DNA of 64,000 bases. Source: Mycobacterium sp. MBM. Lineage in GTDB: Bacteria > Actinomycetota > Actinomycetes > Mycobacteriales > Mycobacteriaceae. The stretch lies in the NCBI GenBank assembly GCA_021648845.1, contig JAKJHY010000019.1, positions 1 to 64,000 on the forward strand, given 5' to 3'. The translations under genes were made by a program, and so were the position numbers. Positions 17,301 through 26,865 of the stretch are shown one piece after another (position 1 is the stretch's first letter; every line of letters starts with the position of its first letter). Below the pieces are notes generated by a model. The model searched no databases. It had not been told where the DNA came from and saw only the letters and a program-made list of their open reading frames with translations.

Positions 17301-17338
17301 TCTGGACTCCTCGGCCGAAGGGGGTCGTGGCCTTCGAT

Positions 17339-17374
17339 GGTATTGCCATTCTCATTCTGGGCAAGTGTCATAAT
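17339..17374 (+). promoter_or_regulatory. degenerate operator with promoter-like repeat, copy 1
   Basis: GGTATT-GCC-ATTCTC-ATT at 17339-17356, followed by GCAAGTGTCATAAT. The right half ATTCTCATT is the conserved half of the palindrome found at many promoters in this window, while the left half is degenerate. It lies 39 bp before the SDR start at 17300 on the other strand. TTGCCA (17343-17348) could be a -35 box. The 17479 copy is nearly the same and in the same orientation. Confidence 0.5.
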
Positions 17375-17478
17375 CGCGCATGTCCTGCGGCGACGCGTGT
17401 TCGGGGGTGTGACCGGGGGCGGCTCGTCGACGGCTGAAGCCGCTCGCAAGTGCCTCAAGGTGCATGTTTTCCAAATTC

Positions 17479-17514
17479 GGTATTGGCATTCTCATTTGTA
17501 GCAAGTACGTTATC
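17479..17514 (+). promoter_or_regulatory. degenerate operator with promoter-like repeat, copy 2
   Basis: GGTATT-GGC-ATTCTC-ATT at 17479-17496, then GCAAGTACGTTATC. TTGGCA (17483-17488) with TACGTT (17506-17511) at 17-bp spacing could be the promoter of the mutase gene starting at 17520, which would then have almost no leader. The operator half lies between the boxes, as expected for repression by a bound TetR dimer. Confidence 0.5.
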
Positions 17515-17519
17515 CACTG

Positions 17520-19108
<1,589 letters not shown>

Positions 19109-19109
<1 letters not shown>

Positions 19110-19513
19110 TGGCGACACGAGTGCTGGTCGCCAAGCCCGGGCTCGACGGCCACGACCGCGGCGCGAAGATCGTCGCCCGCACCCTGCGTGATGCCGGATT
19201 CGAGGTCATCTACACCGGTATCCGGCAGCGGATAGAGGACATCGTGTCCATCGCGCTACAGGAAGATGTTGCCCTGGTGGGCCTTTCGATACTGTCCGGC
19301 GCGCATGTGGCGATGACCAAGCGCACCGTCGATGCGTTGCGTGGCGCCGATGCCGGAGATATCGCCGTCGTGGTCGGCGGCACCATTCCGGAATCCGATG
19401 TGCAGAAGCTGTTGGACGCCGGCGCCGCGGCGGTGTTTCCGACCGGGACGCCACTGGAGAAACTGGTGACCGATGTGCGCGCCCTGACCGCAAAGTCTGG
19501 TGAGCCCGCATGA
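19109..19513 (+). CDS. B12-binding small subunit of the acyl-CoA mutase
   Basis: 134 residues. The cobalamin-binding motif DxHxxG is DGHDRG at residues 13-18, with His15 the expected cobalt ligand. It is followed by GLSILSGAH and VVVGGTIPESD, which pack around the nucleotide tail. It starts on the last base of the large-subunit stop (TGATG), so the two are made in step. Full-length methylmalonyl-CoA mutases carry this domain fused. Here it is separate, as in isobutyryl- and 2-hydroxyisobutyryl-CoA mutases. Confidence 0.95.
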
Positions 19514-20466
19514 GACTGGGTGTGATGATCGGGGCCGAGCGCGGCGACATGTCGCGCAAGGTAAAGAAGTTGGTCTCCGATATCGAGTGGGCCGATTCGG
19601 CGGGACTGGCGACGGCGTGGATGCCGCAGGTGCCTGACGATTTCGACCTGCTGAGCATGGTGGCGCTGATGGCATCGCACAGCACCCGGATCGAACTCGG
19701 GACCGCGGTGGTACCGCTGCAGGCACAGCATCCCATCGCGCTGGCCCGGCAGGCGCTGTCGGTGCATGCCATCTCGGACGGTCGGCTGGCGCTCGGTGTG
19801 GGTCCGTCGCATCACTGGATCATTCGGGACATGCTGGGCCTGCCGTACGACAAGCCGGCCGCCTACACCCGCGACTACCTGGAGGTGCTCAATGCCGCCC
19901 TCTCCGGTCCCGGGCCGGTGGACGTCGAGAACGACACCTTCACGGTGCACAACCCGACGGCGCTCGGCGCCGCGACGCCGTTGCCGGTTCTGGTCGCCGC
20001 GCTCGGCCCGGTGATGCTGCAGATCGCCGGTGCGCACGCCGACGGCACCTCCCTGTGGATGGCCGACGAGAAGGCCATCGGCGAGCACATCGCGCCCAAG
20101 ATCAACAAGGCCGCCGCCGAGGCCGGTAGGCCGGTACCGCGCATCGTGGCGGGCATCCCGGTCACGCTGTGCGCCAACTCCGAGATCGACGAGGCGAAGG
20201 ACCGGGCCAACCGCATCCTGGCCGAGGCCGAGACATCGCCGAACTACCAGAAGCTGCTCGACCGCGGCGATGCCCGCACCGTCGGAGACCTGTGCGCCGC
20301 CGGTGACGAGGATCAGATCCTGCGTCGATTCCGTACGTTCGCCGACGCCGGTGTCACCGACCTGTCGGTGCGGCTGCTGCCGATCGGCGATACCCGTGAC
20401 GAGTTGATCGCGTCCAAGTACCGGACCCGCGAGGTGATCGCCGAACTCGCCAAGCAGGTGGTCTAG
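19510..20466 (+). CDS. LLM-class (probably F420-dependent) oxidoreductase
   Basis: 318 residues with a luciferase-like TIM barrel. Characteristic stretches: TAWMPQVPDDFD, IELGTAVVPLQAQHPIALA, SDGRLALGVGPSHHWII and the C-terminal FADAGVTDLSVRLLP. F420 rather than FMN use is suggested by the general TIGR03564-like pattern (GVGPSHHW), but this is not proven. The ATGA start overlaps the mutase small-subunit stop, so it is in the mutase operon. Possible role: a redox step on an enoyl or keto intermediate. Confidence 0.85.
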   Translation: MRLGVMIGAERGDMSRKVKKLVSDIEWADSAGLATAWMPQVPDDFDLLSMVALMASHSTRIELGTAVVPLQAQHPIALARQALSVHAISDGRLALGVGPSHHWIIRDMLGLPYDKPAAYTRDYLEVLNAALSGPGPVDVENDTFTVHNPTALGAATPLPVLVAALGPVMLQIAGAHADGTSLWMADEKAIGEHIAPKINKAAAEAGRPVPRIVAGIPVTLCANSEIDEAKDRANRILAEAETSPNYQKLLDRGDARTVGDLCAAGDEDQILRRFRTFADAGVTDLSVRLLPIGDTRDELIASKYRTREVIAELAKQVV

Positions 20467-20533
20467 TGCGCCGACACGACGTGTTGTGGCGTGTTTTCGG
20501 CTCGCCGGCAGCACAATCCGTAGTCTCGGCGGT

Positions 20534-21574
20534 ATGACGGGACCACTCGCCGGTATCCGGATCATCGAGGTCGGTGTCATGTTGGCCGGTCCGTATGCCA
20601 CCATGCTGCTCGCCGATCTGGGCGCCGAGGTGATCAAGGTCGAACCGCCGGGCGGCGAGATATCTCGGCAGGTCGGCGCCAGCTATTTCGCCAGCCTCAA
20701 CCGTAACAAGCAAAGCGTGTGCCTGGACCTGGCGTCCGCGGACGGGCGCGCCAGACTTGCTGAGCTGGTTGCCGATTCGCATGCGCTGTTGGTCAACATG
20801 AAGCCCTCGGCGATCAAGAAGCTGGGGCTGACCTATCAGGATCTGCGACGGTACAACGAGCAGATCGTGTGCGTCGCGCTGACCGGATACGGTCTGCACG
20901 GCAGCGACGACCCGGCGTTCGACTACGTGATTCAGGCCGCGACCGGGGTGGCGGCCATGACCGGCGACCCCGACGGCCCACCCACGTTGCCCGGATACTC
21001 GGCCGCGGACAATTCGACGGGGTTGACCGCTGCGCTGGGGCTGCTGGCGAAGATCGTGTCCGGGCAGGGTGGGCAGGTGGACGTCTGCCTGCGCGATGTC
21101 ATGCTCTCGCAGCTGAACTATCGGGCCGCGGCCTATCTCAACGACGGGGCCGCGCCGCAGCGATACCCGTTCGGAGCGCATTCCTATTACGTTCCGGCCC
21201 AGCTGTTTCCGACCGGTCAGGGCTATCTGGCGCTGTTCATCACCCATGACGGCTTCTGGCGGTCGTTCGCCCGGGAGGCGGGAATCACCGGCTACCAGAC
21301 CATGGCCGAGCGGGCCGCGGCGCGCGAGGAGGTGCTGGCGCTGGTGTCGGCCGCGCTGGCCTCGGATACCGCGGTCAACTGGGAGGTCCGCCTCAAAGCG
21401 CTCGGTATCCCGGCCGCCGCGGTGCGATCACTGCCCGAGGCGTTGCAGGACACCCCCGAGATGGTGGTCGCGGCGGGGGAGTTCCGGCTGATCGCCAGCC
21501 CGATCCGGGTGGAGGGCTTCCAACCGGAGTACCGGGCGGCGCCGGATTGCGACGCCATGCCTCAGTCGTCGTAA
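20534..21574 (+). CDS. CaiB/BaiF type III CoA-transferase
   Basis: 346 residues from ATG 20534, shorter than the usual 380-410 of the family. N-terminal block GIRIIEVGVMLAGPYATMLL and LGAEVIKVEPPGG, then LNRNKQSVCLDL. The catalytic aspartate is expected in YSAADNSTGLTAALG, about residue 159. Transfers CoA between carboxylic acids via a glutamyl/aspartyl anhydride-type intermediate, or acts as a racemase in some members. It is 67 bp after the LLM gene. Its 3' end overlaps the convergent ferredoxin gene by 13 bp. Confidence 0.88.
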   Translation: MTGPLAGIRIIEVGVMLAGPYATMLLADLGAEVIKVEPPGGEISRQVGASYFASLNRNKQSVCLDLASADGRARLAELVADSHALLVNMKPSAIKKLGLTYQDLRRYNEQIVCVALTGYGLHGSDDPAFDYVIQAATGVAAMTGDPDGPPTLPGYSAADNSTGLTAALGLLAKIVSGQGGQVDVCLRDVMLSQLNYRAAAYLNDGAAPQRYPFGAHSYYVPAQLFPTGQGYLALFITHDGFWRSFAREAGITGYQTMAERAAAREEVLALVSAALASDTAVNWEVRLKALGIPAAAVRSLPEALQDTPEMVVAAGEFRLIASPIRVEGFQPEYRAAPDCDAMPQSS

Positions 21575-21858
21575 TCGACCGTCAGTGGGCCCGGGTTGGG
21601 GATCGCCTGGCAGGTCAGCACATAACCCTCGTCGACCTCGTCCTCGTCGAGCGCGTCGTTGACCTTCATGGTCGCGCTGCCCTCGACGAGTTTGGCGATG
21701 CAGGTGCCGCAGTTTCCGGCCTCGCAGGCGAACGGCGGAGTCAGGCCGGCGCGCCGCGCCGTTTCCAGCAGGGTGTCGCCGGCCACCGGCAGCGTCGTGG
21801 TGCGGGCCCCGTCGAGCAGGATCGTCACTTCGTCGGCGGGCACGGGTTCGGCCGTCAT
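21562..21858 (-). CDS. plant-type 2Fe-2S ferredoxin
   Basis: 98 residues from ATG 21858. The cluster ligands are in ACEAGNCGTC (Cys-x4-Cys-x2-Cys) and a fourth cysteine in YVLTCQAIPNPG. It resembles the C-terminal ferredoxin domain of Rieske oxygenase reductases such as KshB/HmpX, but no FAD/NAD domain is attached. A likely electron carrier for the Rieske oxygenase at 56506, because both promoters carry the same exact palindrome (21892 and 57942). No matching reductase is found in the window. Confidence 0.92.
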   Translation of the reverse strand: MTAEPVPADEVTILLDGARTTTLPVAGDTLLETARRAGLTPPFACEAGNCGTCIAKLVEGSATMKVNDALDEDEVDEGYVLTCQAIPNPGPLTVDYDD

Positions 21859-21887
21859 CACGCTCTCCTGGACGTCGGATTCTGACA

Positions 21888-21910
21888 AATGGAGAATAGC
21901 ATTCTCCATT
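21888..21910. promoter_or_regulatory. operator palindrome (best copy), divergent promoter
   Basis: Arms AATGGAGAAT and ATTCTCCATT, perfect over 10 bp each, around spacer AGC. The core GAGAAT-N3-ATTCTC is 21892-21906. It sits between the ferredoxin start (21858) and the acyl-CoA ligase start (21931) and could control both. This is the longest match to the repeated element of this window. Confidence 0.85.
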
Positions 21911-21930
21911 CCGGATAGGATAGCCGATTG

Positions 21931-23292
21931 ATGGCTGCAGAGAACCAACCGGTCCTGGCATTCGGGGACCGCCAGTACACCATGGCCGAGCTGGATGCGC
22001 TGTCCGATGGGATGGCCGCAACGCTGGCGGCCCGCGGCGTGGGCGCCGGTGACCGGGTGGCGTTGATGTCGTCGAACCGGCCCGAGTTCGTCGTTGCGCT
22101 GCGCGCGATCTGGCGTCTCGGCGCGGCGGTCGTGCTGATCAGCTCGGGCTGGAAGCCGGCCGAGGTGGCGCATGCGCTGACGTTGACCGCGCCGGTGCTG
22201 GGGGTCGGCGATACCGAGGTGCTCGCCGATCTGATCCCGATGCTGCACCTCGATGACCCCGTCACGCCCGGCAGCGGCTCGTGGGTCCCGGTGGCGCCGG
22301 AAGCGGATGCGCTGTTCGTGTTCAGTTCCGGAACGACCGGCCTGCCCAAGGCGGTGCGGCACACGCACGCGGGCTTCGCCGCGGCGGTGCGGCACTGGCG
22401 GACCGCCCTGGAGCTCACGGCCGATGACCGAATGCAGATCATGACGCCGCCGTCGCACATCCTCGGATTGCTCAACATCGCCACCGTGCTGGACGCCGGG
22501 GGCTGGATGCGCCTACATCCGCGTTTCGATATCGACCAGATGTTGGCCCATATCCAGAATGACCGGATCACCATAGAAATGGCGGTCGCCCCCATCGCTC
22601 TGGCGATCGCCGCGCACCCGGACCTGGAAAGCTATAACCTGTCATCGCTGCGCTACATTATGTGGTGCGCGACCCCGGTGACCAAGAGCGTCGCCGACAC
22701 CGTCACCGAGCGGGTCGGTGTGCGGTGGGTGTCGGCGTACGGCGCCAGTGAGTTGCCGGTGATCGCCTGTTGCCCGATCGGCGACGCGCGGTTGGACACC
22801 GTGGGCAAGCCGGTGCCCGATGTGACGGTGCGGATCGCCGAGAGCGGCGAGATCCAGGTGCGTTCGGCGTCGGCGATGGCCGGTTACCTGCCCGACGATG
22901 CCACCGCCGACGCGTTCGACGACGGTTGGTACCGCACCGGGGATATCGGCCACCTCGACCGCGACGGTTGGCTGCGGATCACCGACCGGCTCAAGGAGAT
23001 GATCAAGGTTCGCGGGTTTCAGGTCGCCCCGGCAGAGGTCGAGGCCGTGCTGCACGGGCATCCGGCGGTCGCGGACTGCGCGGTCTTCGGTGTGCCCGAC
23101 GACGCCGACGGCGAGGCGGTCGTCGCAGCCGTCGCCGCTGGAAAGCCGGTCACCGCAGCAGAATTGATCACACTGGTCGGTGAACGGCTGTCCCGCTACA
23201 AACGTCCCAGCCGGGTGGTCTTCGTCGATGCCATCCCGCGGTTGCCGTCGGGAAAGGTGCTGCGCCGGGTGCTGCGTGACGAGTATTGCTGA
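21931..23292 (+). CDS. AMP-forming acyl-CoA ligase
   Basis: 453 residues from ATG 21931 (an in-frame TTG precedes it at 21928). Motifs: ALFVFSSGTTGLPKAVRHTHAGF (phosphate loop), SAYGASELP, GWYRTGDIGHLDRDGWLRITDRLKEMIKVRGFQVAP, and the catalytic lysine in RLPSGKVLRRVL. Shorter than typical 500-540-residue ligases at the N-terminus, as in some phenylpropionate- or 4-coumarate-type ligases. Its promoter shares the exact operator with the ferredoxin, so it is a candidate for activating the pathway's starting acid. Confidence 0.9.
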   Translation: MAAENQPVLAFGDRQYTMAELDALSDGMAATLAARGVGAGDRVALMSSNRPEFVVALRAIWRLGAAVVLISSGWKPAEVAHALTLTAPVLGVGDTEVLADLIPMLHLDDPVTPGSGSWVPVAPEADALFVFSSGTTGLPKAVRHTHAGFAAAVRHWRTALELTADDRMQIMTPPSHILGLLNIATVLDAGGWMRLHPRFDIDQMLAHIQNDRITIEMAVAPIALAIAAHPDLESYNLSSLRYIMWCATPVTKSVADTVTERVGVRWVSAYGASELPVIACCPIGDARLDTVGKPVPDVTVRIAESGEIQVRSASAMAGYLPDDATADAFDDGWYRTGDIGHLDRDGWLRITDRLKEMIKVRGFQVAPAEVEAVLHGHPAVADCAVFGVPDDADGEAVVAAVAAGKPVTAAELITLVGERLSRYKRPSRVVFVDAIPRLPSGKVLRRVLRDEYC

Positions 23293-23371
23293 CCCGCTCG
23301 AATGGCAACTTGGCGCACCCGTCGTCGCGACATGTGTGCAATATGTGGCCACTCGGTGACAGACGTCGAGC

Positions 23372-24136
23372 TCACCTGGGTGGGAACCGCAGCGCCCCGT
23401 CGAGACGGATGATCTCGCCGTTGAGGTAATCGTTCTCGATGATGCTCTGGGCGAGTTGGGCGTACTCGGTGGAGCGGCCCATCCGCTTCGGGAACGGGAT
23501 CTGCGGCGCCCAGTACTGCTCCAACTGGTCGGCGGCCTTCCCGTAGGCGGGTGTGTTGATGGTGCCGGGGGCGATGGTGTTGACGCGAATGCCCAACGGG
23601 GACAGGTCTCGTGCGGCCACCAGTGTCATGCCGAGCACGCCACCCTTGGCCGCGGCGTAGGCGAGCTGGCCGATCTGTCCCTCGTAGCCGGCGATGGACG
23701 CGGTGTTGACGATGACACCGCGCCCGCCTTCCTGCAGGGGCTCGGTACGCGCGATCGCGGCGGCGGCCAGTCGCATCACGTTGAACACCGCCGTCAGATA
23801 GAACTTCACCGTCGTTTCGAAGCCCTCCAGTCCGTGCGGTGAACCGTCCTTGCCGACCAGCCGGCCCCCGGCCGCCGGGCCACCGTGGGTGTCCACCGAG
23901 ATTCTCAGCGGGGCAAGCGCTTCGGCCTCGGCGATGGCGGCATTGACGGAGTCTTCCGAGGTGGCGTCAGTGCGCACGTATGTCACGCCCAGTTCGTCGG
24001 CGAGCTTGGGGCCCTTGTCGTCGGCGAGGTCGGCCACGACCACCTTGGCCCCTGCGGCGTGCAGCCGGCGAACGGTCGCTTCACCCAGGCCCCCTGCGCC
24101 GCCGACGACGAGCGCGGAGCTACCGGCGATGTCCAA
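23372..24136 (-). CDS. SDR, HSD10-like 3-hydroxyacyl-CoA dehydrogenase
   Basis: 254 residues. Cofactor motif VGGAGGLGEA near residue 11-20, Asp36-type NAD recognition in VVVADLADDKG, catalytic serine in NTASIAGYEGQIG and YxxxK in LAYAAAKGG. The long GIRVNTIAPGTINTPAYGKA segment and C-terminal LNGEIIRLDGALRFPPR match type II 3-hydroxyacyl-CoA dehydrogenases (HSD17B10 group). Likely oxidises a 3-hydroxyacyl-CoA or steroid-like alcohol. The exact operator is 38 bp upstream of the start. Confidence 0.9.
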   Translation of the reverse strand: MDIAGSSALVVGGAGGLGEATVRRLHAAGAKVVVADLADDKGPKLADELGVTYVRTDATSEDSVNAAIAEAEALAPLRISVDTHGGPAAGGRLVGKDGSPHGLEGFETTVKFYLTAVFNVMRLAAAAIARTEPLQEGGRGVIVNTASIAGYEGQIGQLAYAAAKGGVLGMTLVAARDLSPLGIRVNTIAPGTINTPAYGKAADQLEQYWAPQIPFPKRMGRSTEYAQLAQSIIENDYLNGEIIRLDGALRFPPR

Positions 24137-24173
24137 TGATTACTCCTTCTTGCGATTAGTGCTCTCAATTAGA

Positions 24174-24188
24174 GAGAATAACATTCTC
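24174..24188. promoter_or_regulatory. operator palindrome GAGAAT-AAC-ATTCTC
   Basis: Exact 6-bp arms with a 3-bp spacer, 38 bp before the HSD10-like gene and 100 bp before the MeaB gene on the other strand. The right half continues ATTCTCATT as in the other copies. Confidence 0.85.
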
Positions 24189-24287
24189 ATTCGTGTGTGA
24201 AAGGGGCCCGTGGATGCCTGAGGCCGTGATCGTTTCCGCGCCGCGTCCGCCGATTCGCATCGCGGTTGCGCCATAGAGTCGCGGGTG

Positions 24288-25166
24288 ATGGATATCCAGG
24301 AGCTGCTGGCCGCCGCCCGCGGCGGGTCGATGCGGGCGGCGGGCCGACTACTGAGTCTGGTCGAGAGCGCGCGTCGCGACGACGTGCTGGCGGTGTTGCC
24401 CGCAGCGCCGGTGCGCACCGTCGGCATCACCGGGCCGCCGGGCGCTGGAAAGTCCACCACCGTCGCGGTTCTGGTGTCGGCCTATCGGGCTGCCGGCCTG
24501 CGGGTCGCGGTACTGGCGGTCGATCCGTCCTCCCCGTACAGCGGCGGTGCGCTGCTCGGTGACCGCATCCGGATGGCTGCCCATATCAACGACCCGGACG
24601 TGATGATCCGTTCGGTGGCCACACGCGGACATCTGGGCGGGCTCGCGGCCGCGGTCCCCGCGGCGATTCGGCTGCTGGCCGCACTGGACTATGACGTCGT
24701 CGTACTGGAGACGGTCGGGGTGGGGCAGTCCGAGATCGAGATCGCCGCCGTCGCCGACCCGACGGTGGCCATCCTCAACCCGGGCGCCGGAGATGCGATC
24801 CAGGCCGCCAAGGCGGGCCTGCTGGAGATCGCCGACATCATCGTCGTCAACAAGGCCGACCGCGACGGCGCCGACCAGACCGCCCGGGATCTGCACATCG
24901 AGACCGGGCTGCCGATCCTCAAGATCGTCGCCGCGCAGAATGCCGGTATCGAAGAGTTGGTCGCCGCCATCGACGCCCACCACCGTGCCGATACCCCCGA
25001 GCGTCGGGCGATCCGAGCCCGGCTGCAGATCCTGTCGCTGGCGCAAAGCGCGCTGCGGTCTGACGGTGGGCTGGATGGGTTGGCGGCGCAGGTGGCCTCC
25101 GGCGAGCTGGAGGTCTACGCGGCCGCCGCCCGCTTGCTGGGCAGCGCGCAGATCGACCCTGAATGA
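24288..25166 (+). CDS. meaB: MeaB-type GTPase, chaperone of the B12 mutase
   Basis: 292 residues from ATG 24288 (a GTG lies directly before it). Walker A GPPGAGKST at residues 49-57, VDPSSPYSGGALLGDR, the switch stretch ETVGVGQSE, base-recognition NKAD. This is the G3E GTPase family of MeaB/ArgK that loads and protects adenosylcobalamin mutases. The family's usual length is about 310-330 residues, so it is slightly short. It is not next to the mutase genes (5 kb away) but lies in the same putative regulon. A second, general MeaB presumably exists near methylmalonyl-CoA mutase genes elsewhere. Confidence 0.93.
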   Translation: MDIQELLAAARGGSMRAAGRLLSLVESARRDDVLAVLPAAPVRTVGITGPPGAGKSTTVAVLVSAYRAAGLRVAVLAVDPSSPYSGGALLGDRIRMAAHINDPDVMIRSVATRGHLGGLAAAVPAAIRLLAALDYDVVVLETVGVGQSEIEIAAVADPTVAILNPGAGDAIQAAKAGLLEIADIIVVNKADRDGADQTARDLHIETGLPILKIVAAQNAGIEELVAAIDAHHRADTPERRAIRARLQILSLAQSALRSDGGLDGLAAQVASGELEVYAAAARLLGSAQIDPE

Positions 25167-25179
25167 GAATATGGTTTCC
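25165..25179. promoter_or_regulatory. degenerate operator before the DUF35/thiolase-like operon
   Basis: On the minus strand the site reads GGAAAC-CAT-ATTCTC-ATT. One half is exact and the other weak. It is 66 bp before the DUF35 start and overlaps the MeaB stop codon region. Confidence 0.4.
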
Positions 25180-25244
25180 GCTTTCGTGAAATGCTATTGT
25201 TCGAATTCGTCAATACATTCTTCGAGAGATAGCCGAGGAGCCTC

Positions 25245-25658
25245 ATGCAGAAGGCGCTTGCCCCCGAGATTTCCACCTGGCCCGACGCGGCCCCACAACT
25301 CATCGGCAGCCGGTGTGGCGCGTGTTCGGCCACCACGTTTCCGCGTCAGTCCCGCTGTCCCAGGTGCAGCAAGGCCCAGATGTCGGACCTGCTGTTGCCG
25401 CGCCGCGGCACCGTCGTGGCCTGGACCACGCAGGGATTCCCGCCCGGGGCGCCGTATGCCGGACCGACCGGCAAGGACTTCGTGCCGTTCGGTGTCGGCC
25501 TGGTCCAACTCGGTGACGTGATCCGGGTCGAGGGCCGGCTCACCGAAAACGACCCCGAGAAGCTGAAATTCGGGATGGAGGTCGAGCTGATGATGGCGCC
25601 GTTCGCCACGGACGCCGACGGCGACGAGCTCGTCACCTTCTGGTTCAAGCCGGTCTAG
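25245..25658 (+). CDS. DUF35 OB-fold protein with zinc ribbon
   Basis: 137 residues. Zinc ribbon cysteines Cys24, Cys27, Cys38, Cys41 (SRCGACSATTFPRQSRCPRC), followed by an OB-fold part (RRGTVVAWTTQGFP, LVQLGDVIRVEGRL, GMEVELMMAPFA). Such proteins pair with thiolase-like enzymes. In steroid side-chain degradation the DUF35 domain of ChsH2 is needed for the Ltp2 retro-aldolase. Here it lies 14 bp before exactly such a gene, so a two-protein complex is likely. Confidence 0.9.
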   Translation: MQKALAPEISTWPDAAPQLIGSRCGACSATTFPRQSRCPRCSKAQMSDLLLPRRGTVVAWTTQGFPPGAPYAGPTGKDFVPFGVGLVQLGDVIRVEGRLTENDPEKLKFGMEVELMMAPFATDADGDELVTFWFKPV

Positions 25659-25672
25659 GGAGGTTTGCGTAG

Positions 25673-26818
25673 ATGAGCAACGATGTAGCGATCATCGGCG
25701 TCGGCATCCACCCGTTCGGCCGGTTCGACAAGACCGCGATGGAGATGGGCGCCGAAGCGATCACCAGCGCGCTGGCCGACGCGAATCTGGAGTGGAAGGA
25801 CATCCAGTTCGGGTTCGGCGGCAGCTACGAGGTGTCCAACCCCGACGCGGTCACACGCCTGGTCGGCCTGACCGGTATCACCTTCACCAATGTCTTCAAC
25901 GCCTGTGCCACCTCGGCCAGCGCGATCCAGCAGACCGCGGACACCATCCGGCTCGGCAAGTACGACATCGGCGTCGCGATCGGTCTGGACAAGCATCCGC
26001 GCGGCGCCTTCACCGATGATCCGGCCAAGCTCGCGTTGCCGCAGTGGTACGCCAACAACGGCCAGTTCGTGACCACCAAGTTCTTCGGGATGAAGGCCAA
26101 CCACTACATCCACAAGCACGGCATCTCCGAGGAGACGCTGGCGCGGGTGGCCAACAAGAACTTCCGCAACGGTGAACTCAACCCGAATGCGTTCCGGCGC
26201 AAGGAGATCTCGGTCGATGAGATCATGGCCTCGCCGGTGCTGAACTACCCGCTGCGCCAGTACATGTTCTGCGCACCCGATGAGGGCGCGGCCGCGGTCA
26301 TCATGTGCCGTGCCGATATCGCACACCGGTACACCGACACACCGGTATACGTGCGAGCCAGCGAGATCCGTACCCGCACCTTCGGCGCCTACGAGGTGCA
26401 CGCCACCTCGGCACCACTGGACGAAGACCCATCGCCGACGGTGTTCGCGGCCAAGGCCGCCTACGAGGCCGCCGGTATCGGTCCCGAGGACGTCGACATC
26501 GCCCAGTTGCAGGACACCGATGCCGGGGCCGAGGTGATCCACATGGCCGAAACCGGACTGTGCGCCGACGGCGAGCAGGAGAAGATGCTGATCGAGGGGG
26601 CCACCGAGATCACCGGATCCATCCCGGTCAACACCGACGGCGGGCTGATCGCCAATGGCGAGCCCATCGGGGCTTCGGGTCTGCGGCAGATGCACGAGCT
26701 GGTGCGCCAGCTGCGCGGCGAGGCGGGGGAGCGCCAGGTCCCGGGCAACCCGCGCGTGGGGCTGGCCCAGGTCTACGGTGCCCCCGGCACCGCGTCGGCC
26801 ACCATCCTTTCGCTGTAG
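25673..26818 (+). CDS. Ltp/SCP2-type thiolase-fold enzyme, probable retro-aldolase
   Basis: 381 residues with a thiolase fold. The nucleophile position is kept (Cys78 in FNACATSASA). The usual GHPxGASG histidine is replaced by glutamate in NGEPIGASG (Glu330), and the C-terminal CxG catalytic cysteine motif is replaced by VYGAPGTAS. Those substitutions are typical of lipid-transfer-protein-like aldolases rather than true thiolases. With the DUF35 partner it probably cleaves a beta-hydroxyacyl-CoA to a ketone/aldehyde and acyl-CoA. Preceded by RBS GGGAGG. Confidence 0.87.
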   Translation: MSNDVAIIGVGIHPFGRFDKTAMEMGAEAITSALADANLEWKDIQFGFGGSYEVSNPDAVTRLVGLTGITFTNVFNACATSASAIQQTADTIRLGKYDIGVAIGLDKHPRGAFTDDPAKLALPQWYANNGQFVTTKFFGMKANHYIHKHGISEETLARVANKNFRNGELNPNAFRRKEISVDEIMASPVLNYPLRQYMFCAPDEGAAAVIMCRADIAHRYTDTPVYVRASEIRTRTFGAYEVHATSAPLDEDPSPTVFAAKAAYEAAGIGPEDVDIAQLQDTDAGAEVIHMAETGLCADGEQEKMLIEGATEITGSIPVNTDGGLIANGEPIGASGLRQMHELVRQLRGEAGERQVPGNPRVGLAQVYGAPGTASATILSL

Positions 26819-26830
26819 CATGCCCGCTGC

Positions 26831-26848
26831 GGTAACCACGTTCTCATT
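26831..26848 (+). promoter_or_regulatory. degenerate operator before the enoyl-CoA hydratase homologue
   Basis: GGTAAC-CAC-GTTCTC-ATT, 18 bp before the start at 26866 and 13 bp after the thiolase-like stop. The arrangement is like the copies at 17339 and 17479, with GTTCTC instead of ATTCTC. Confidence 0.45.
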
Positions 26849-26865
26849 GGAATAGAGTGCGGTTC

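Noticed and set aside
25673..26818. Calling the Ltp-like gene an acetyl-CoA acetyltransferase
   Set aside because: The GHP histidine and the last catalytic cysteine are missing, so thiolysis is unlikely.
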